A stretch of 64,000 nt of DNA. It comes from Opisthocomus hoazin. Taxonomy: Eukaryota > Chordata > Aves > Opisthocomiformes > Opisthocomidae. Location of the stretch: NCBI RefSeq assembly GCF_030867145.1, contig NC_134429.1, forward strand, positions 17,086,615 through 17,150,614, read 5' to 3'. The notes beneath the pieces are model-generated. The model did no database searches. It had not been told where the DNA came from and saw only the letters and a program-made list of their open reading frames with translations. Shown here piece after piece: positions 27,301-38,700 of the stretch; the first letter of the stretch is position 1; each line of letters opens with the position of its first letter. The translations under genes were made by a program, and so were the position numbers.

Positions 27301-28792
27301 TCTCTTTGAGCCATCTGAGAGATGTTGACTGTTGACTAACAAGCTCTCCAGCTTGCAATGTAGTATTGTGTGCCCTTGACCATGAAGAGGTTTCAGGAGC
27401 AAAAGTCAAAGGCTGACTGAATTTTCTCGAGACACTCACCTGTGTAATCTAAGCCTATATCCAAGGAATGGAATCTATCCCTCCGCTTTGGCTCCAGGGC
27501 ATCACATTCTCCAAGTGCTATTATTTAAAAAAAAAAAAAAAGAGTAACTTGTGAATTAAAGTATTTCTTAATGTGCTGAGAAGTGTCTGCATGACATCCT
27601 TGGCTAGGAACTTGGCTCCTGAATCAGTTTTTTGCAGTGCTGGCCTTTTTCATACAAAAAATATCAGCTGTGCTTGAACTATTGAAGAGTGAGAAGAGTT
27701 GAGGGGTTTAACAGCCATTTCCGCCCTGCAAGTGGGAGAGCTCTCAGCTTCTGGAATCCATGAAAAGGTAGAATGGCCTTTTAGATAGTGATGGTATCAG
27801 GGCCCTGAGGGCAACAACAGGCCTTAATGGTCCTGACCAGTCTCAGCTGGGGTCTACACCCACACCCTGGCTATTGGCTTCAGTCCCCGTCTGAGCTTTG
27901 TTTCCACCACAGCCGCAGCCATGTCTGTGGCCATGAACCCCATTAAAAGGGACCTCAACCCATGGGCTGATTGGCCAGGCTGACTATGGACTTGTGTTTT
28001 CGTTATGGACCTGCCTTGCAGCCATGGGGCAGTATCAGCTCCTGGGTATCATCATTGGACTTGAACCTGACCTGAACATTGGCTTTCCAGATTGACCTCA
28101 GTCCTACCTCGTCACCATAAACTCTTCTGATAATCTGGACTTAGCTGAGTTTGGCTATGACCTCTGGGTCTGCTGTGGTCTCCTCACCCAGGCGCTGTAG
28201 GACTGCACCATGGCTGGTGAGGGCCTTGCTCCACCAGCCATGGGATTGCCCTTGGCTCCCCACCCCCTCAAAGCATCGTGATTCAGAAGTCACTTGTAGA
28301 ACAGAAGTGAAAGAATGAAATTTATAATAGGAGGATTTTAAGGGAAAAAATAATGGATTAGGAAACTAGAAGGATGTGTGATTTAACAAAAGCCTAGTGG
28401 TTTGGTGAAAAATAAGGAAATCAACCTGATCTTTTCTCATAATACAAATTGCCTAGTGGAATTGCCAGTGAGTCACTTAATTGTAGTCATTTTTCAGGTG
28501 CCGAGGTCTTGAAGAACGGAGTTTGGACTGTGGCTTGATGCCCAGAAGCTGACTATGTCAAAAGTAGTTCTTTCTGATATAGGACTTCATTCAACCCAGC
28601 ATCTGGGTTATAAACATAAATGTCATGAAGCATTGTCAGGGTGTGGTGATAACCATCTGCTCCCTAAGGGATGGGGAGTTGGGAGCCAATGGCAATTCCA
28701 TGGCCAGTGGAGCAGGGATCTTATCAGGCACAGAGCAGTCCTACAGCACCTGGGTGAGATGAGCAGGCCAGACCTAAAGACTGCAGTCAGGT
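24336..28792. other. No gene recognised
   Basis: Mostly unassigned. It contains a 16-17 base A run near 27526-27541. A GC-richer patch at about 27770-28265 has many GGxCATGG/CCTG phrases and resembles dispersed avian repeat sequence, but I cannot name a family. The plus-strand open frame at 25016-25723 (235 codons) is the longest in the window outside repeats and is discussed as a finding. Confidence 0.4.
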
Positions 28793-29622
28793 TCACAGAA
28801 TCACAGAATGGTAGGGGTTGGAGGGGACCTCTGTGGGTCATCTAGTGCAACCCTCCTGCTGAAGCAGGGTCACCCAGACCAGGCTGCACAGCACTGCGTC
28901 CAGGCAGGTCTTGAATATCTCCAGAGAAGGAGACTCCACAGCCTTCCTGGGCAGCCTGGGCCAGGGCTCCGTCACCCTCAGAGGGAAGAAGTTCTTCCTC
29001 ATGTTCAGATGGAGCTTCCTCTGCTTCCGTTTGTGCCCGTTGCCCCTTGTCCTGTTGCTGGGCACCACTGAAAATAGTTTGGCCCCATCCTCTTGACACC
29101 CACCCTTGAGATATTTATAAACATTTGTTAGGTCCCCTCACAGCCTTCTCTTCTCCAGGCTGAACAAGCCCAGCTCCCTCAGCCTCTCCTCGTAGGAGAG
29201 ATGTTCCAGTCCCCTCATCATCCTCATAGCCCTCCGCTGGACTCTCTCCAGCATCTCCTCATCTTTCTTTAACTGGGGAGCCCAGAACTGGACACAGTAC
29301 TCCAGATGGGGCCTCACTGGGGCAGTGTAGAGGGGAAGGAGAACCTCCCTTGACCTGCTGACCACACTCCTCCTAATGCACCCCAGGATCCTGTTAGCTT
29401 TCTTGGCAGCCAGGGCACACTGCTGGCTCATGGTCAACCTGTCATCCACCAAGACACCCAGGTGCCTCTCCACAGAGCTGCTCTCCAGCAGGTCCGCCCC
29501 AAGTCTGTACTGATGCATGGGGTTGTTCCTCCCCAGGTGCTGTACCCTGCACTTGCCCTTGTTGAACCTCATCAGGTTCCTCTCTGCCCAACTTTCCAGC
29601 CTGTCCAGGTCACGCTGAAAGA
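28793..29622 (-). mobile_element. CR1 LINE, ORF2 C-terminus plus 3' UTR
   Basis: A well-preserved minus-strand CR1. The right part encodes the end of ORF2 and the left part is the 3' UTR, ending in two octamers (tcacagaatcacagaatgg on the plus strand). The 5' end is truncated at about 29622 within the ORF2 C-terminal region. It is close to the copies at 31.8 and 41.3 kb and so belongs to the same young-looking group. Confidence 0.93.
29138..29572 (-). CDS. CR1 ORF2 C-terminal fragment (144 codons)
   Basis: Uninterrupted frame matching the part of CR1 ORF2 downstream of the reverse transcriptase catalytic core. It starts [17 protein letters not shown] and continues [47 protein letters not shown] and [19 protein letters not shown]. 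The Met is simply an internal Met of a truncated element, not a true start. It is a retroelement remnant, not a host gene. The catalytic residues are absent, so it cannot transpose by itself. Confidence 0.85.
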   Translation of the reverse strand: MRFNKGKCRVQHLGRNNPMHQYRLGADLLESSSVERHLGVLVDDRLTMSQQCALAAKKANRILGCIRRSVVSRSREVLLPLYTAPVRPHLEYCVQFWAPQLKKDEEMLERVQRRAMRMMRGLEHLSYEERLRELGLFSLEKRRL

Positions 29623-31755
29623 CAGCACAACAAACAGTTCAATCAAGACTTCAAATTTTCAGCAGAATTCATGGTGATGAGGCAGGTCTGAAGTTCATTC
29701 AGGAAGTCAACGTGCAGCTCAGGGCCAGATCAGACAGAGCCCCGTGATCACCAAGCAGGTCCATAATGAAGAGACAGGTCCAAGCTCAAGCTGGGGAGTT
29801 GATCTGTGGGTGGTGGTCCTGATCATCAGGGCTCATGGATAGACAGAGACATGTGGTGGTGGAGACCAGTAGTCCTACAGTACTTCGGCTGTGGTGGAGA
29901 CTGGTACTCCTACAATGTAGCTCAGGCAAGCCCAGAGCTGGACTGAAATGAAGCCCATGGGCGGGGCTTGTGGGTGGAGGCCTCAGGTGACCTTGTCAAG
30001 GCCATTAAAGCTTTCTTGGTGCCCTCAGAGCCCTGACACATAGCATGAAAACACCTTGACAATGCAGTGCAGGATCTGCTCTGTGCTCTTTAGAGGGAAA
30101 GAGGACAATGATCAAAGGCTTCTCTTTTGTGACAGGAGTAGCCAGTCATCACCACGAGCACTCCTTCATAGCTGCCATGGTGTCCCCCTGTCTTACGATG
30201 ACTATGCTTTTGGCTTGTGCACCAATCCGCTCCGACATGGCCTGATTAAAGAAGCAGCAGATAACAGCTGTCTATGGAGGAACATTTCTCAATGTGACTC
30301 CCAGGCTCCCAAGATCCCAACAGGGAATGCCTTCAGACCTTTCTAATCCCCGGCAATAGTGTATGGATGGGCAGCCCAGCCTCTGGCTGGTGGGGGACGT
30401 TCAACTGCTCTGACAGATTGCATGTCAGAGTGAGTACAGAGATGCCTTTCGTCCATGTTAGTGAAGTGCATTTTGTATTTAAGAAGATGGCTCCTACAGG
30501 CATTCCCAGCTCTGCTCCTCCAGGCTGAGGATATGCTCAGCACCAAAGCCATGGACAGAAGTGGGAGACCTGACATTTGTGGCTGCAGGAACGCAGGTGC
30601 ATTTCTCCATGTTGTCTGTCTTTATCTGTGCTTCTCTTTCCATCATTGGGACGTTTCATCACGATCAGATATGTGTGTTGTCTACTTTCTTCCCCTTCCA
30701 GTTCCCTGAGAGTTGGGTTCACATGTAGGTAGGAGGAAGAAAGGAGGAGTCTGAAGCTCAGCCCTTGGGGTGGGGGCTATGTTCTCCATGTGTGTCTGTG
30801 ATGGACGGCAGATATCACCTGCTGGGCTTCTCTGCTAGAGGAAAGGCCAGTCCCAGCTCTGTCATGTGGGGGCTTTAGAAACTCCCTGTCAATCCAGATT
30901 TGTGCTTCTGTTGGCTGTAAAATGCTCTGCACTAGGCAGCAGGTTCCAGCCAGCGTGCGGCTCAGGGTCCTGATCCCCTGATAGGGCTGGCCACGCTCAT
31001 CAGCCTCGGGCATTTGCCCTATGACTACGCCATGAGGTTTCTTCCCTGGGGTAGCTCATGCACCTACGGTCTCAAAAATCTTCAGCCTAGCAGACCAGTT
31101 CTCAGCTTTTGTTAAAATAATAAACTCCTGACACTATTTGTACTCCAGTGTGTGCTCAAGACGTAGCCTGAGCCTTTCATTCCTAACCAAAAAGCTTAAA
31201 CCCCTCACTTCTCTGTGTTAAACTGAAACTCTTCTCCCACCCCTTAAATACAGGAGGTGGAACTTCCAGGAAACCCCCAAATCTCAAGAGATCATCTATA
31301 AGATCCTAGAAGAGAGAACTCCTCAATCTCATGAACACAAAGGCATGTACGACCTCTACCCATCTTTAGTAGCAGAGGGGAGCTGTGGAGGGAAGCGGGG
31401 GCACTGCTCGCTGGGCATTGGCAGGGCTGTGTACACAGACATCAGCCAGCAGCCAAAGTTTGCCTGCCCTTGAACACACTTTGAGACGAGGCGGTGGGAG
31501 GAAAAACAGACTAAAAATATGCTGTTAGTCTCAGGGTATCTGACGCTTGCCTGAGGATATTGGCGATTGTTACAATTTAGGATGGTTCTCCCCTCTACCC
31601 TCAAAAGGTGCAATTAGGTGAAATAACTGAGCTGAGCCAGCACCTTACTGCTTCTGAGCAAAAGACTGTGATTAGTTGAAGATCTTGTCTTTCTGTGTCA
31701 ATAAAGACAATGAAAGCTAGAGGATATTTCTTTGAATTATATCTTGTTTATCTTT
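29623..31755. other. No gene recognised; possible dispersed repeat at its start
   Basis: About 29690-30020 has recurring phrases such as 'gtggtggagac', 'caagctggggagttgat' and 'ggtccaagctcaag', giving it a repeat-derived look. No exon is supported in the rest. Confidence 0.4.
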
Positions 31756-32175
31756 CACAGCATCATAGAATCACAGAATGTTTGGGGTTGGAAGGGACCT
31801 CTGTGGGTCATCCAGTCCAACCCCCCTGCTGAAGCAGGGTCACCCAGAGCAGGCTGCACAGGACCTTGTCCAGGCAGGGCTTGAATATCTCCAGAGAAGG
31901 AGACTCCACAGCCTCCCTGGGCAGCCTGGGCCAGGGCTCCGTCACCCTCAGAGGGAAGAAGTTCTTCCTCATGTTCAGATGGAACTTCCTCTGCTTCCGT
32001 TTGTGCCCGTTGCCCCTTGTCCTGTTGCTGGGCACCACTGAAAATAGTTTGGCCCCATCCTCTTGACACCCACCCTTGAGATATTTATAAACATTTGTTA
32101 GGTCCCTTCTCAGCCTTCTCTTCTCCAGGCTGAACAAGCCCAGCTCCCTCAGCCTCTCCTCGTAGGAGAGATACT
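31756..32175 (-). mobile_element. CR1 LINE 3' end, minus strand
   Basis: Starts with tcatagaatcacagaatg and follows the same 3' UTR and ORF2 tail as the 28.8 kb copy, almost base for base for some 350 bases. It is truncated at 'ctcctcgtaggagaga' near 32175. The closeness of the two copies indicates the same subfamily and similar age. Confidence 0.92.
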
Positions 32176-32427
32176 CTCATTCTTCATTCGCTCTCTCATT
32201 GCCTGTGTGTTTAGTATGCTGACCTTGAAGGTGATGCTGATGAGAACAGGGTCAAAGGAAGAGATTGCAGCTTTCCTGTGTGGAGGAGCACTTTTAGCAT
32301 TTGCCATGTGGTTACTTCTTATATCAAATAAACCTTCTCCATTAAAGTAGTAACACTCTGCTAGCTAACACATGGACACCTCCAGTTGCTAGTATGTCTC
32401 TTAACGCAGCATTAGTAGTTCACCAAG

Positions 32428-33215
32428 TGTTGTGGGTTTGTGTGGCAAGGTTTTCGTAGCAGAGGAGCTATAAGGGTGGCTTCTATGAGAAGCTGTGAGA
32501 AGCTTCCCCGTGTCTGATAGAGCCAGTGCCAGCCGGCTCTAAGATGGACCCGCTGCTGGCCAAGGCCAAGTCAGTCAGCGACGGTGGTAGCACCTCTATG
32601 ATAACGTATTTAAGAAGGGGAAAAACATGTGGTGAGACGGTAGTTGAGAGAGAGGAGTGAGACGATGTGAGAGAAACAACTCTGCAGACACCAAGGTCAG
32701 TAATGAAGAAGGGGGAGGAGGTTCTTCAGGTGCCAGAGCAGAGACTTTTCCCCTGCAGCCCGTAATGAAGACTATGGTGAGGCAGGCTGTCTCCCTGCAG
32801 CCCACAGAGGTCTGTGGTGGAGCAGATCTCCACCTGCAGCCCATGGAGGTCTGTGGTGGAGCAGATCCTCACCTGCAGCCCATGGAGGACCCCATGCCGG
32901 AGTAGAGGGTGCCTGAAGAAGACTGTGACCCCGTGGGGACCCTGTGCTGGAACAGGCTCCTGGCAGGAGCTGTGGACCCATGGGGAGAGGAGCCCACACT
33001 GGAGCAGGTTTGCTGGCAGGGCTTGTGACCCCGTGGGTGACCCACACCAGAGCAGCCTGTTCCTGAAGGACTGCACCCCGTGGGAAAGAGCCACGCTGTC
33101 GCAGCTTGTGGAAAACTGCCTCCCATGGGAAGAACTCACATTGGAAAAGCTTGTGGAGAACTGTCTCCTGTGTGAGGGACCTCAGGTTGGAGCAGTTTGT
33201 ATCCCACAGACTGTG
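32428..33215 (+). mobile_element. Avian endogenous-retrovirus LTR-like repeat
   Basis: Begins TGTTGTGGGTTTGTGTGGCA and contains a TATTTAAG promoter-like box at 32607-32614. It continues into a section of related phrases, 'ctgcagcccatggaggtctg' and 'gtggtggagcagat', repeated with variation between about 32755 and 32885. I recognise this as a common dispersed avian repeat of LTR type. A second, opposite copy of its first 240 bases lies at about 45060-45302. The right boundary is approximate and the family name is not certain. Confidence 0.6.
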
Positions 33216-33599
33216 TGCTGGTCACAGCGGTCAATCTGATAACCCAGCATGATCAAATCCTTGCTCTGTTCTGAGGGTGCTGTGCCTACAGCCCTAGTTC
33301 CCAGAGACTGCTGGGAAACACAGTCCTCAAAATACGGTTTCTCTAGTGCATTTTCTACAGCGTGCTACAAAACTGGAACTCCACTCCTGCCTGTTGTTTC
33401 TTAGCTTTCGTGTTTTTTTTCTTTTATTGTGTGCCACTGCTCTTTCCCCTCAGGGATACAACCCTCCTTCTGTATAACCCCCAGTTATCAGAAATATCAT
33501 CCAGCAAGTGCAAAATGGAGGTCTGAGTCCCTGTTTTAACCCCCTCTTTCTGTGTGTCAGGACAGTGCTCTACACACCAGGCCATAACCATGGTGCTCC

Positions 33600-33800
33600 T
33601 GTTGATGGCAGGGCTCTGCATACAGAGCACTGGAACAGGCTGCCCAGGGAGGTTGTGGAGTCTCCTTCTCTGGAGATATTCAAGACCCACCTGGACAAGG
33701 TCCTCTACAGCCTGCTGTAGGTGATCCTGCTTCGGCAGGAGGGTTGGACTAGACGACCCACAGAGGTCCCCTCCAACCCCTACCATTCTGTGATTCTGTG
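33600..33800 (+). mobile_element. CR1 LINE 3' end, plus strand
   Basis: Carries the ORF2 end ('gaacaggctgcccagggagg', 'tggagatattcaagaccca') and the 3' UTR, finishing in two octamers (attctgtgattctgtg) at 33784-33800. Only about 200 bases remain. Confidence 0.92.
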
Positions 33801-34129
33801 GGTGGAAGTTTTGGGGAGAAGACACCCGAGGGTCCCCAGTCCAGCCCTCTCACCCTGCTTGAACACTGTGATTATAGAGCAGGGAGAGCTTGGTTCTGGT
33901 CTTGTTGCCAGCAAGTCTTCCTTGCAAAATGCACAATCTGTCCTCTGTACATGAGCTGCTCCAGGATGGTGTGCTAAGACTGACTGATTTGTCAAGTCTT
34001 GTCAATTTTGCCCAGGCAGTGTTCTGAGTCAGGCAATCCAGGCTCCCAGAGGTGCCAGTCTCAAGGCAGATGGAAGAGCCTTGGTGTGAGACTCTCTCTG
34101 GCATTTGCTGCTGGATGTCTTTCGTCCTG

Positions 34130-34370
34130 GAGTAGTCAACATACTGGATTTGAGGAAGGGGATTGGATATTAGGACAAATTTCTTTACTGAAAGAGTGGT
34201 CAGGCATTGGAACAGACTGCCCAGGGAAGCGATTGAGTCACCATCCCTGGAGGTGTTCAAAAAACGTGTAGACATGGCACTTTGCGATATGGTTTAACAG
34301 GCATGGTGGTGTTGGGTTGATGGTTGAACTTGATGTTCTCAGAGGTTTTTTCCAACCTATGATTCTATTA
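34130..34370 (+). mobile_element. CR1-family 3' end, different subfamily, plus strand
   Basis: Recognisable by 'gaacagactgcccagggaag', 'ccctggaggtgttcaaaaaac' and the terminal 'cctatgattctatta'. It differs from the neighbour ending at 33800 and probably belongs to an older CR1 subfamily. Confidence 0.85.
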
Positions 34371-34802
34371 ATGCTTTTCTGCATCCACAGAGCTTTTCTG
34401 TCAAATGAAACAGGAATTTACACACCCAATGTTGTTTATTGTGAACATCAAATATGGATTTAGGCACCTTGTTCCTGGGATAAGTGTTTAGCTTTAGAGC
34501 ATTGACAGTCTCTTGAGAACTTGGTTGCTGAGTTGAGGGCCCCATATACATGAAATGGAGACAATATTTCAACCTTTAAAAGTAAAAGGGAATAATTTAA
34601 AAGCTATGATGCAGTCTTATATTACTATGATCCATATAAGGACCACAAATTGATTTATGTTCAGGACAATATTAGCAAGATATCTTTTATTCCAGTGAAG
34701 ACCCAGACATGAAAGAACTTATACAGGAGAAAAGCAAGTAGGCAAGCTGACTATCACAAAAAAAAAACCAAACCACCCCAAAGCCCAGCAAAAACATTAA
34801 CA

Positions 34803-34814
34803 CCCCCCCCCCCC
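34803..34814. repeat. Poly-C run
   Basis: Twelve consecutive C bases, preceded by an A/C-rich stretch (aaaaaaaaaccaaaccacc). Runs like this are prone to sequencing error. Confidence 0.9.
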
Positions 34815-35647
34815 ATCTGCCAAATTATTACTAGCTTTTGTTTCATATCCAGCTGATAAACACGGGCAGATCCTTTCTTCACAATATTGCCACCAATAAA
34901 TAAAAACACAAGGCAATGCTTTAGTTTCAAAGTGATTCCAGCATTGCAGTTTGGACTTCCTTTCTCATAAAGAGCTTAATGGACATGAATCTCTGTCAAA
35001 AGAAGGAAGCTTCCATACAACTGTGTAGAAAGTGTTCCTGTGCTCCTCTACATCCGTTACCTAAACTGCCAACAATTAGTACAAGTAACAGACTGAGAAT
35101 TTTCTGGCTATGCAAGTGTTGCTAAACACCAGTAACTTGTCCCCAGGTTACCTGCTGCAGTTCTGTTACAAACATACGAAGACCTACAGGTAGAAAGATC
35201 GCTATCCAAGACATGGGAAAGCATGGGCTGGAAAAGATGATAACCCAATGGTGCTGGGTGCTGTGTGTAGGGGAGGCCAAATCCCAGGCAAATTTAAGTA
35301 TTAAAAAGGCTGCAGGAGACCGTTCAGTTTCACCCATCGTGTTCTAATCCAAGCAAAACAGTGGAAAATGAAAGTGTGCCCAGGACATTTTTGTTCCAGC
35401 GTGACACAACTCGTGCAGAACTGACAGCTCTCAGATGAGGTTCGCAGTCTCCTTGTTGCCAGAACTGCACTGCTGGTGGCACCTGATCCGACTGTTCCAG
35501 GACTACTCCGGTACATCTACATGGGCCAGCAGCTCCAGTTTGACTGGGGTGGAGCTGGAGCCCAAATATTGATTTGTGAAAGTCCCGCAAGATGAATGCA
35601 CAAACCTCCTCAAATGACACATCTTCTCTGGAGTGTTTTGTCCTTAT

Positions 35648-35715
35648 TCAGAAGCAGCCAGCGCAGGCAGCATTGGCACAGATTTCACACAAATCAGCTT
35701 CTCGCACAGCCAGGT
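35648..35715 (-). CDS. GUCA2B: GUCA2 exon 3 (mature peptide)
   Basis: Entered from a pyrimidine-rich acceptor (ttttctctccaacag). It encodes [21 protein letters not shown] and then TGA. The CxxCxxxxCxxC spacing is the diagnostic family pattern (disulfides 1-3 and 2-4 in known members). Confidence 0.93.
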
Positions 35716-38700
35716 CTGTTGGAGAGAAAAGAGAGGGTTTCAGTGAGATGGCAAGAGAATTTCTTCGAGAGCAGAAACGCATACCAAGGCACTTGGAGAT
35801 GCTTTCCATTACTGTTTTATGAGATTTAATGTTCCTTGAAGTTATTACTAGTATAAGTAAAGTTAGTTCTTGCAAAACTTTGGCTTAAAGAATGAAATCA
35901 AACCTGAATTCATTGGGGAAACAATGGGAACATGAGGAGGCAAGAGAACAACATGACATCTTGTGGGATGGTGGTGGGGATGTGGCTTGTAGAATAACAA
36001 CATTCGTTATACTCGCAGTATTTCTTCCTAAGGTGTCCGTTGTATTGGCCAGTAGATAAATGCCACATAATAAAGCAAAAAAAGCAGACACCGTAGCAGT
36101 CAGTTCAAGAGTTGCTGTGCGTGTCTTGGAGACAGATCATGCCAAAGAGTGATGAACCTCATTTACATCTCACACCTCTTTCAGACTGCCTGGAAAAACA
36201 CTTTCTTCTACACTGATTAGGGAGAGCAATTAGACCTGCTCAGGACTCGTAGTTAGCTAGAACTGAGTGATATAAACCTGCTTTTCCTGTAAGCCAGAGG
36301 AGATGGTGGGCTCTCTCGCATTAAGTCTTGCATGTCAGTGTGCAGCTACTTGGAGGAAGTTTTTTCATGGTTACGGAAGCCTGATCTGTACAGGCAACAG
36401 CTAAGCTCAGCACAGCAGGAATTTTCTTGTAGGGGCTCACAGCTAGTGTAGTCCAGCCCTTGCAGGAGGAGTAGTACAAAAGGCAGAAAGGACTCGCTCA
36501 TCTGCTTTAGAAGTGACAGAACAGTAATTACGTTTCTTTGCCTGCTGCTATTTGAATGCTTAAGGTTGAAAAGTGTGATGAAAATGGCAACTATGCAATA
36601 TGAGCTACATACTCAGCCTCTCAAAAATCATGGCTGCATCTTCTCTTTTGCACACAGATTGGAGCTCCTCAGGGAGATCTTCTTCATCACATGGAGAAGA
36701 GCTAGCCACTAAAGCTGCCATGCGAGGGTTGATGTGTGTGTTCTCATCCATAAGCTCCTTTAGCTTCTTCACAGACTCAAGGGAGAATTTCAAGTCTCCA
36801 TCCTATGTAGTCAGAACCAGAAACAAGAGAAGTCAGGAAATCAGTCCTTAGGCAAATCCATTCCATTTCAAACATGATCTCTCCCAGAAACTGTACTACA
36901 GGGCAAAGATGGTGTTGAAACAAAGCCTAGATAAAATGGGCACCAGGTGAAGGCAGGATGATCAGCTCTTCACGGCAAAGACCTTTCAGAGCAGCAGTGG
37001 GACCTGGCTGGCTAGTCAGGGTTCTCGCTGTGTATCACAGTGGACAGAGGAAGAATTGAGGCATTTCTCACTCCCACGAGAGAGGCCCATAAAATCTGGG
37101 GTCGAAAGACACAGACTGGGAATCTTCAGCCTAGAAGAGGGATGACTGGGCAATACGTGGCAGAGATTTACGAAATCGTGGGTTGAGTGGCGCTAAATGG
37201 GAATTTATTTTGTTCACTCTTTCTTCTCATACACCGGCAGAGAACTTGCAGTGTTGGTTGCCATGTGGCAGGCTCTAAGCACACAAAAGGAGCTATTCCT
37301 TCACATTGCACGTGGTTAAGAGCTGAAATCCCTCACCCCAAGGCACTGGGGCAAGTTTCCATTAATTTAAAACTTGGCCACCCAATTAATGGAACACCAA
37401 TTACTGGCAGCATAAATATGACACTTTGGACTCAAAGCTCATACCAAAAGCTTCAGGAGGCTAGGATAATATTCTGTGAAACATTGCTCCATGTTTTAGA
37501 TTGCTAGAGCCTGTGCATCTGTTAATGGTCATTCCCTTAGTTTCAAGTGAGTCCCGCTGTTGAGGTCATAAAGTTAAGTTGCAGGTGGTGCAAATGTTAA
37601 GCTAGGTGCCTAAAGTCTGTGTAGGTCTGCAGATAATCAGAGTTTGGCCTCGAGGAGGAATAAGCATTTTCAAATTGATATTTAGCATGTGTTTTAACCT
37701 GGTTTCATGACCAGTCAGTAGGATGATGAAGTAACACCAGAATAAAAGTGCAGTGACTCTGCTACAGCATGAGACCAAATATTGCCACTTGTTTCCTAGT
37801 GTCTCAAGCCCAGTGTTGAACAGTGTGAGATTGGGGGGAGGGTAGTCGGTTTGGGTTTGTTGGGTTTTTTTCACAGAATGAGAGAATGTTGGTGTTAAAG
37901 AATTAAAAAACCCAACCAGATAAACTCTGGACATGCATTTACTTAAAGTCAAACTCTTTTCTTCTTGCAATCAGTTTATGATTTTACTAAGGTCAATTTA
38001 TCAGTCATGGCTGCCTATGAAAAATTACCTTTTCCTGTTGAAATGCAGTTCTAGATTCATCTATTGGTCTTAGACCTCAAAAGCATACAACAGGGAACTA
38101 AAAAAATGGATTTCCACAGGTACAGGTTCAGAGAAACCAGAAAGTATGAATGAACCCTGAGATGTCTATGTCCTGGTGAAAAAAAAAAAAAAGGAGCAAC
38201 AGAATTTAGCAATTAGACCTTAGTAGTCCAAGTTCAACAAGGAGTTGCAAGGAGTAGTCCAAGTTCAACAAGGAGTTGCAAGGAGTGCAACACATAAGCA
38301 GAGTACACTGAACATATATTGGGGAAAAAACTGAATTAATGATTAATGAGATAAGAAGTCAAACTACAAAGAGGAGCTGAAACTCCAGAGCTGCACCTTC
38401 TGCACCTGTACCCAACCTAGAAACAGCTACTCTCACTCAGTTCTTTATTTTATGCCTCCGAGTGGAAAATGGAGATTTTTTTCATTAAGAAGGAAGCTAT
38501 CTCTTCCCCAGGAGACTCTAAATGTTAAGGAATGGTTTGGAAGAAACGAATAGCTTAAACCTGAAACCTCAGGATATCTCTGACACCCAGAGGAGAAGAG
38601 GATGATGTTTCAAGGCACAAAGGTAGTACATTATCCCTGGAAACCTACTGTCAATAATTGTTTAAGAAATACTAGTTCTTTTGGTGCTCTGAGGAAGTTA

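Noticed and set aside
28808..29096. Plus-strand frames such as those at 28808-29071 and 28911-29096
   Set aside because: Antisense of the CR1 3' end; the same frames recur at every CR1 copy.
32657..33239. Several overlapping frames of 82-141 codons in both strands
   Set aside because: They arise from the repeated, GC-rich LTR-like element (Trp/Ser/Pro-rich repeats) and disagree in frame.
35592..35829. Two overlapping plus-strand frames opposite GUCA2 exon 3
   Set aside because: Antisense shadows of the hormone exon; no independent evidence.
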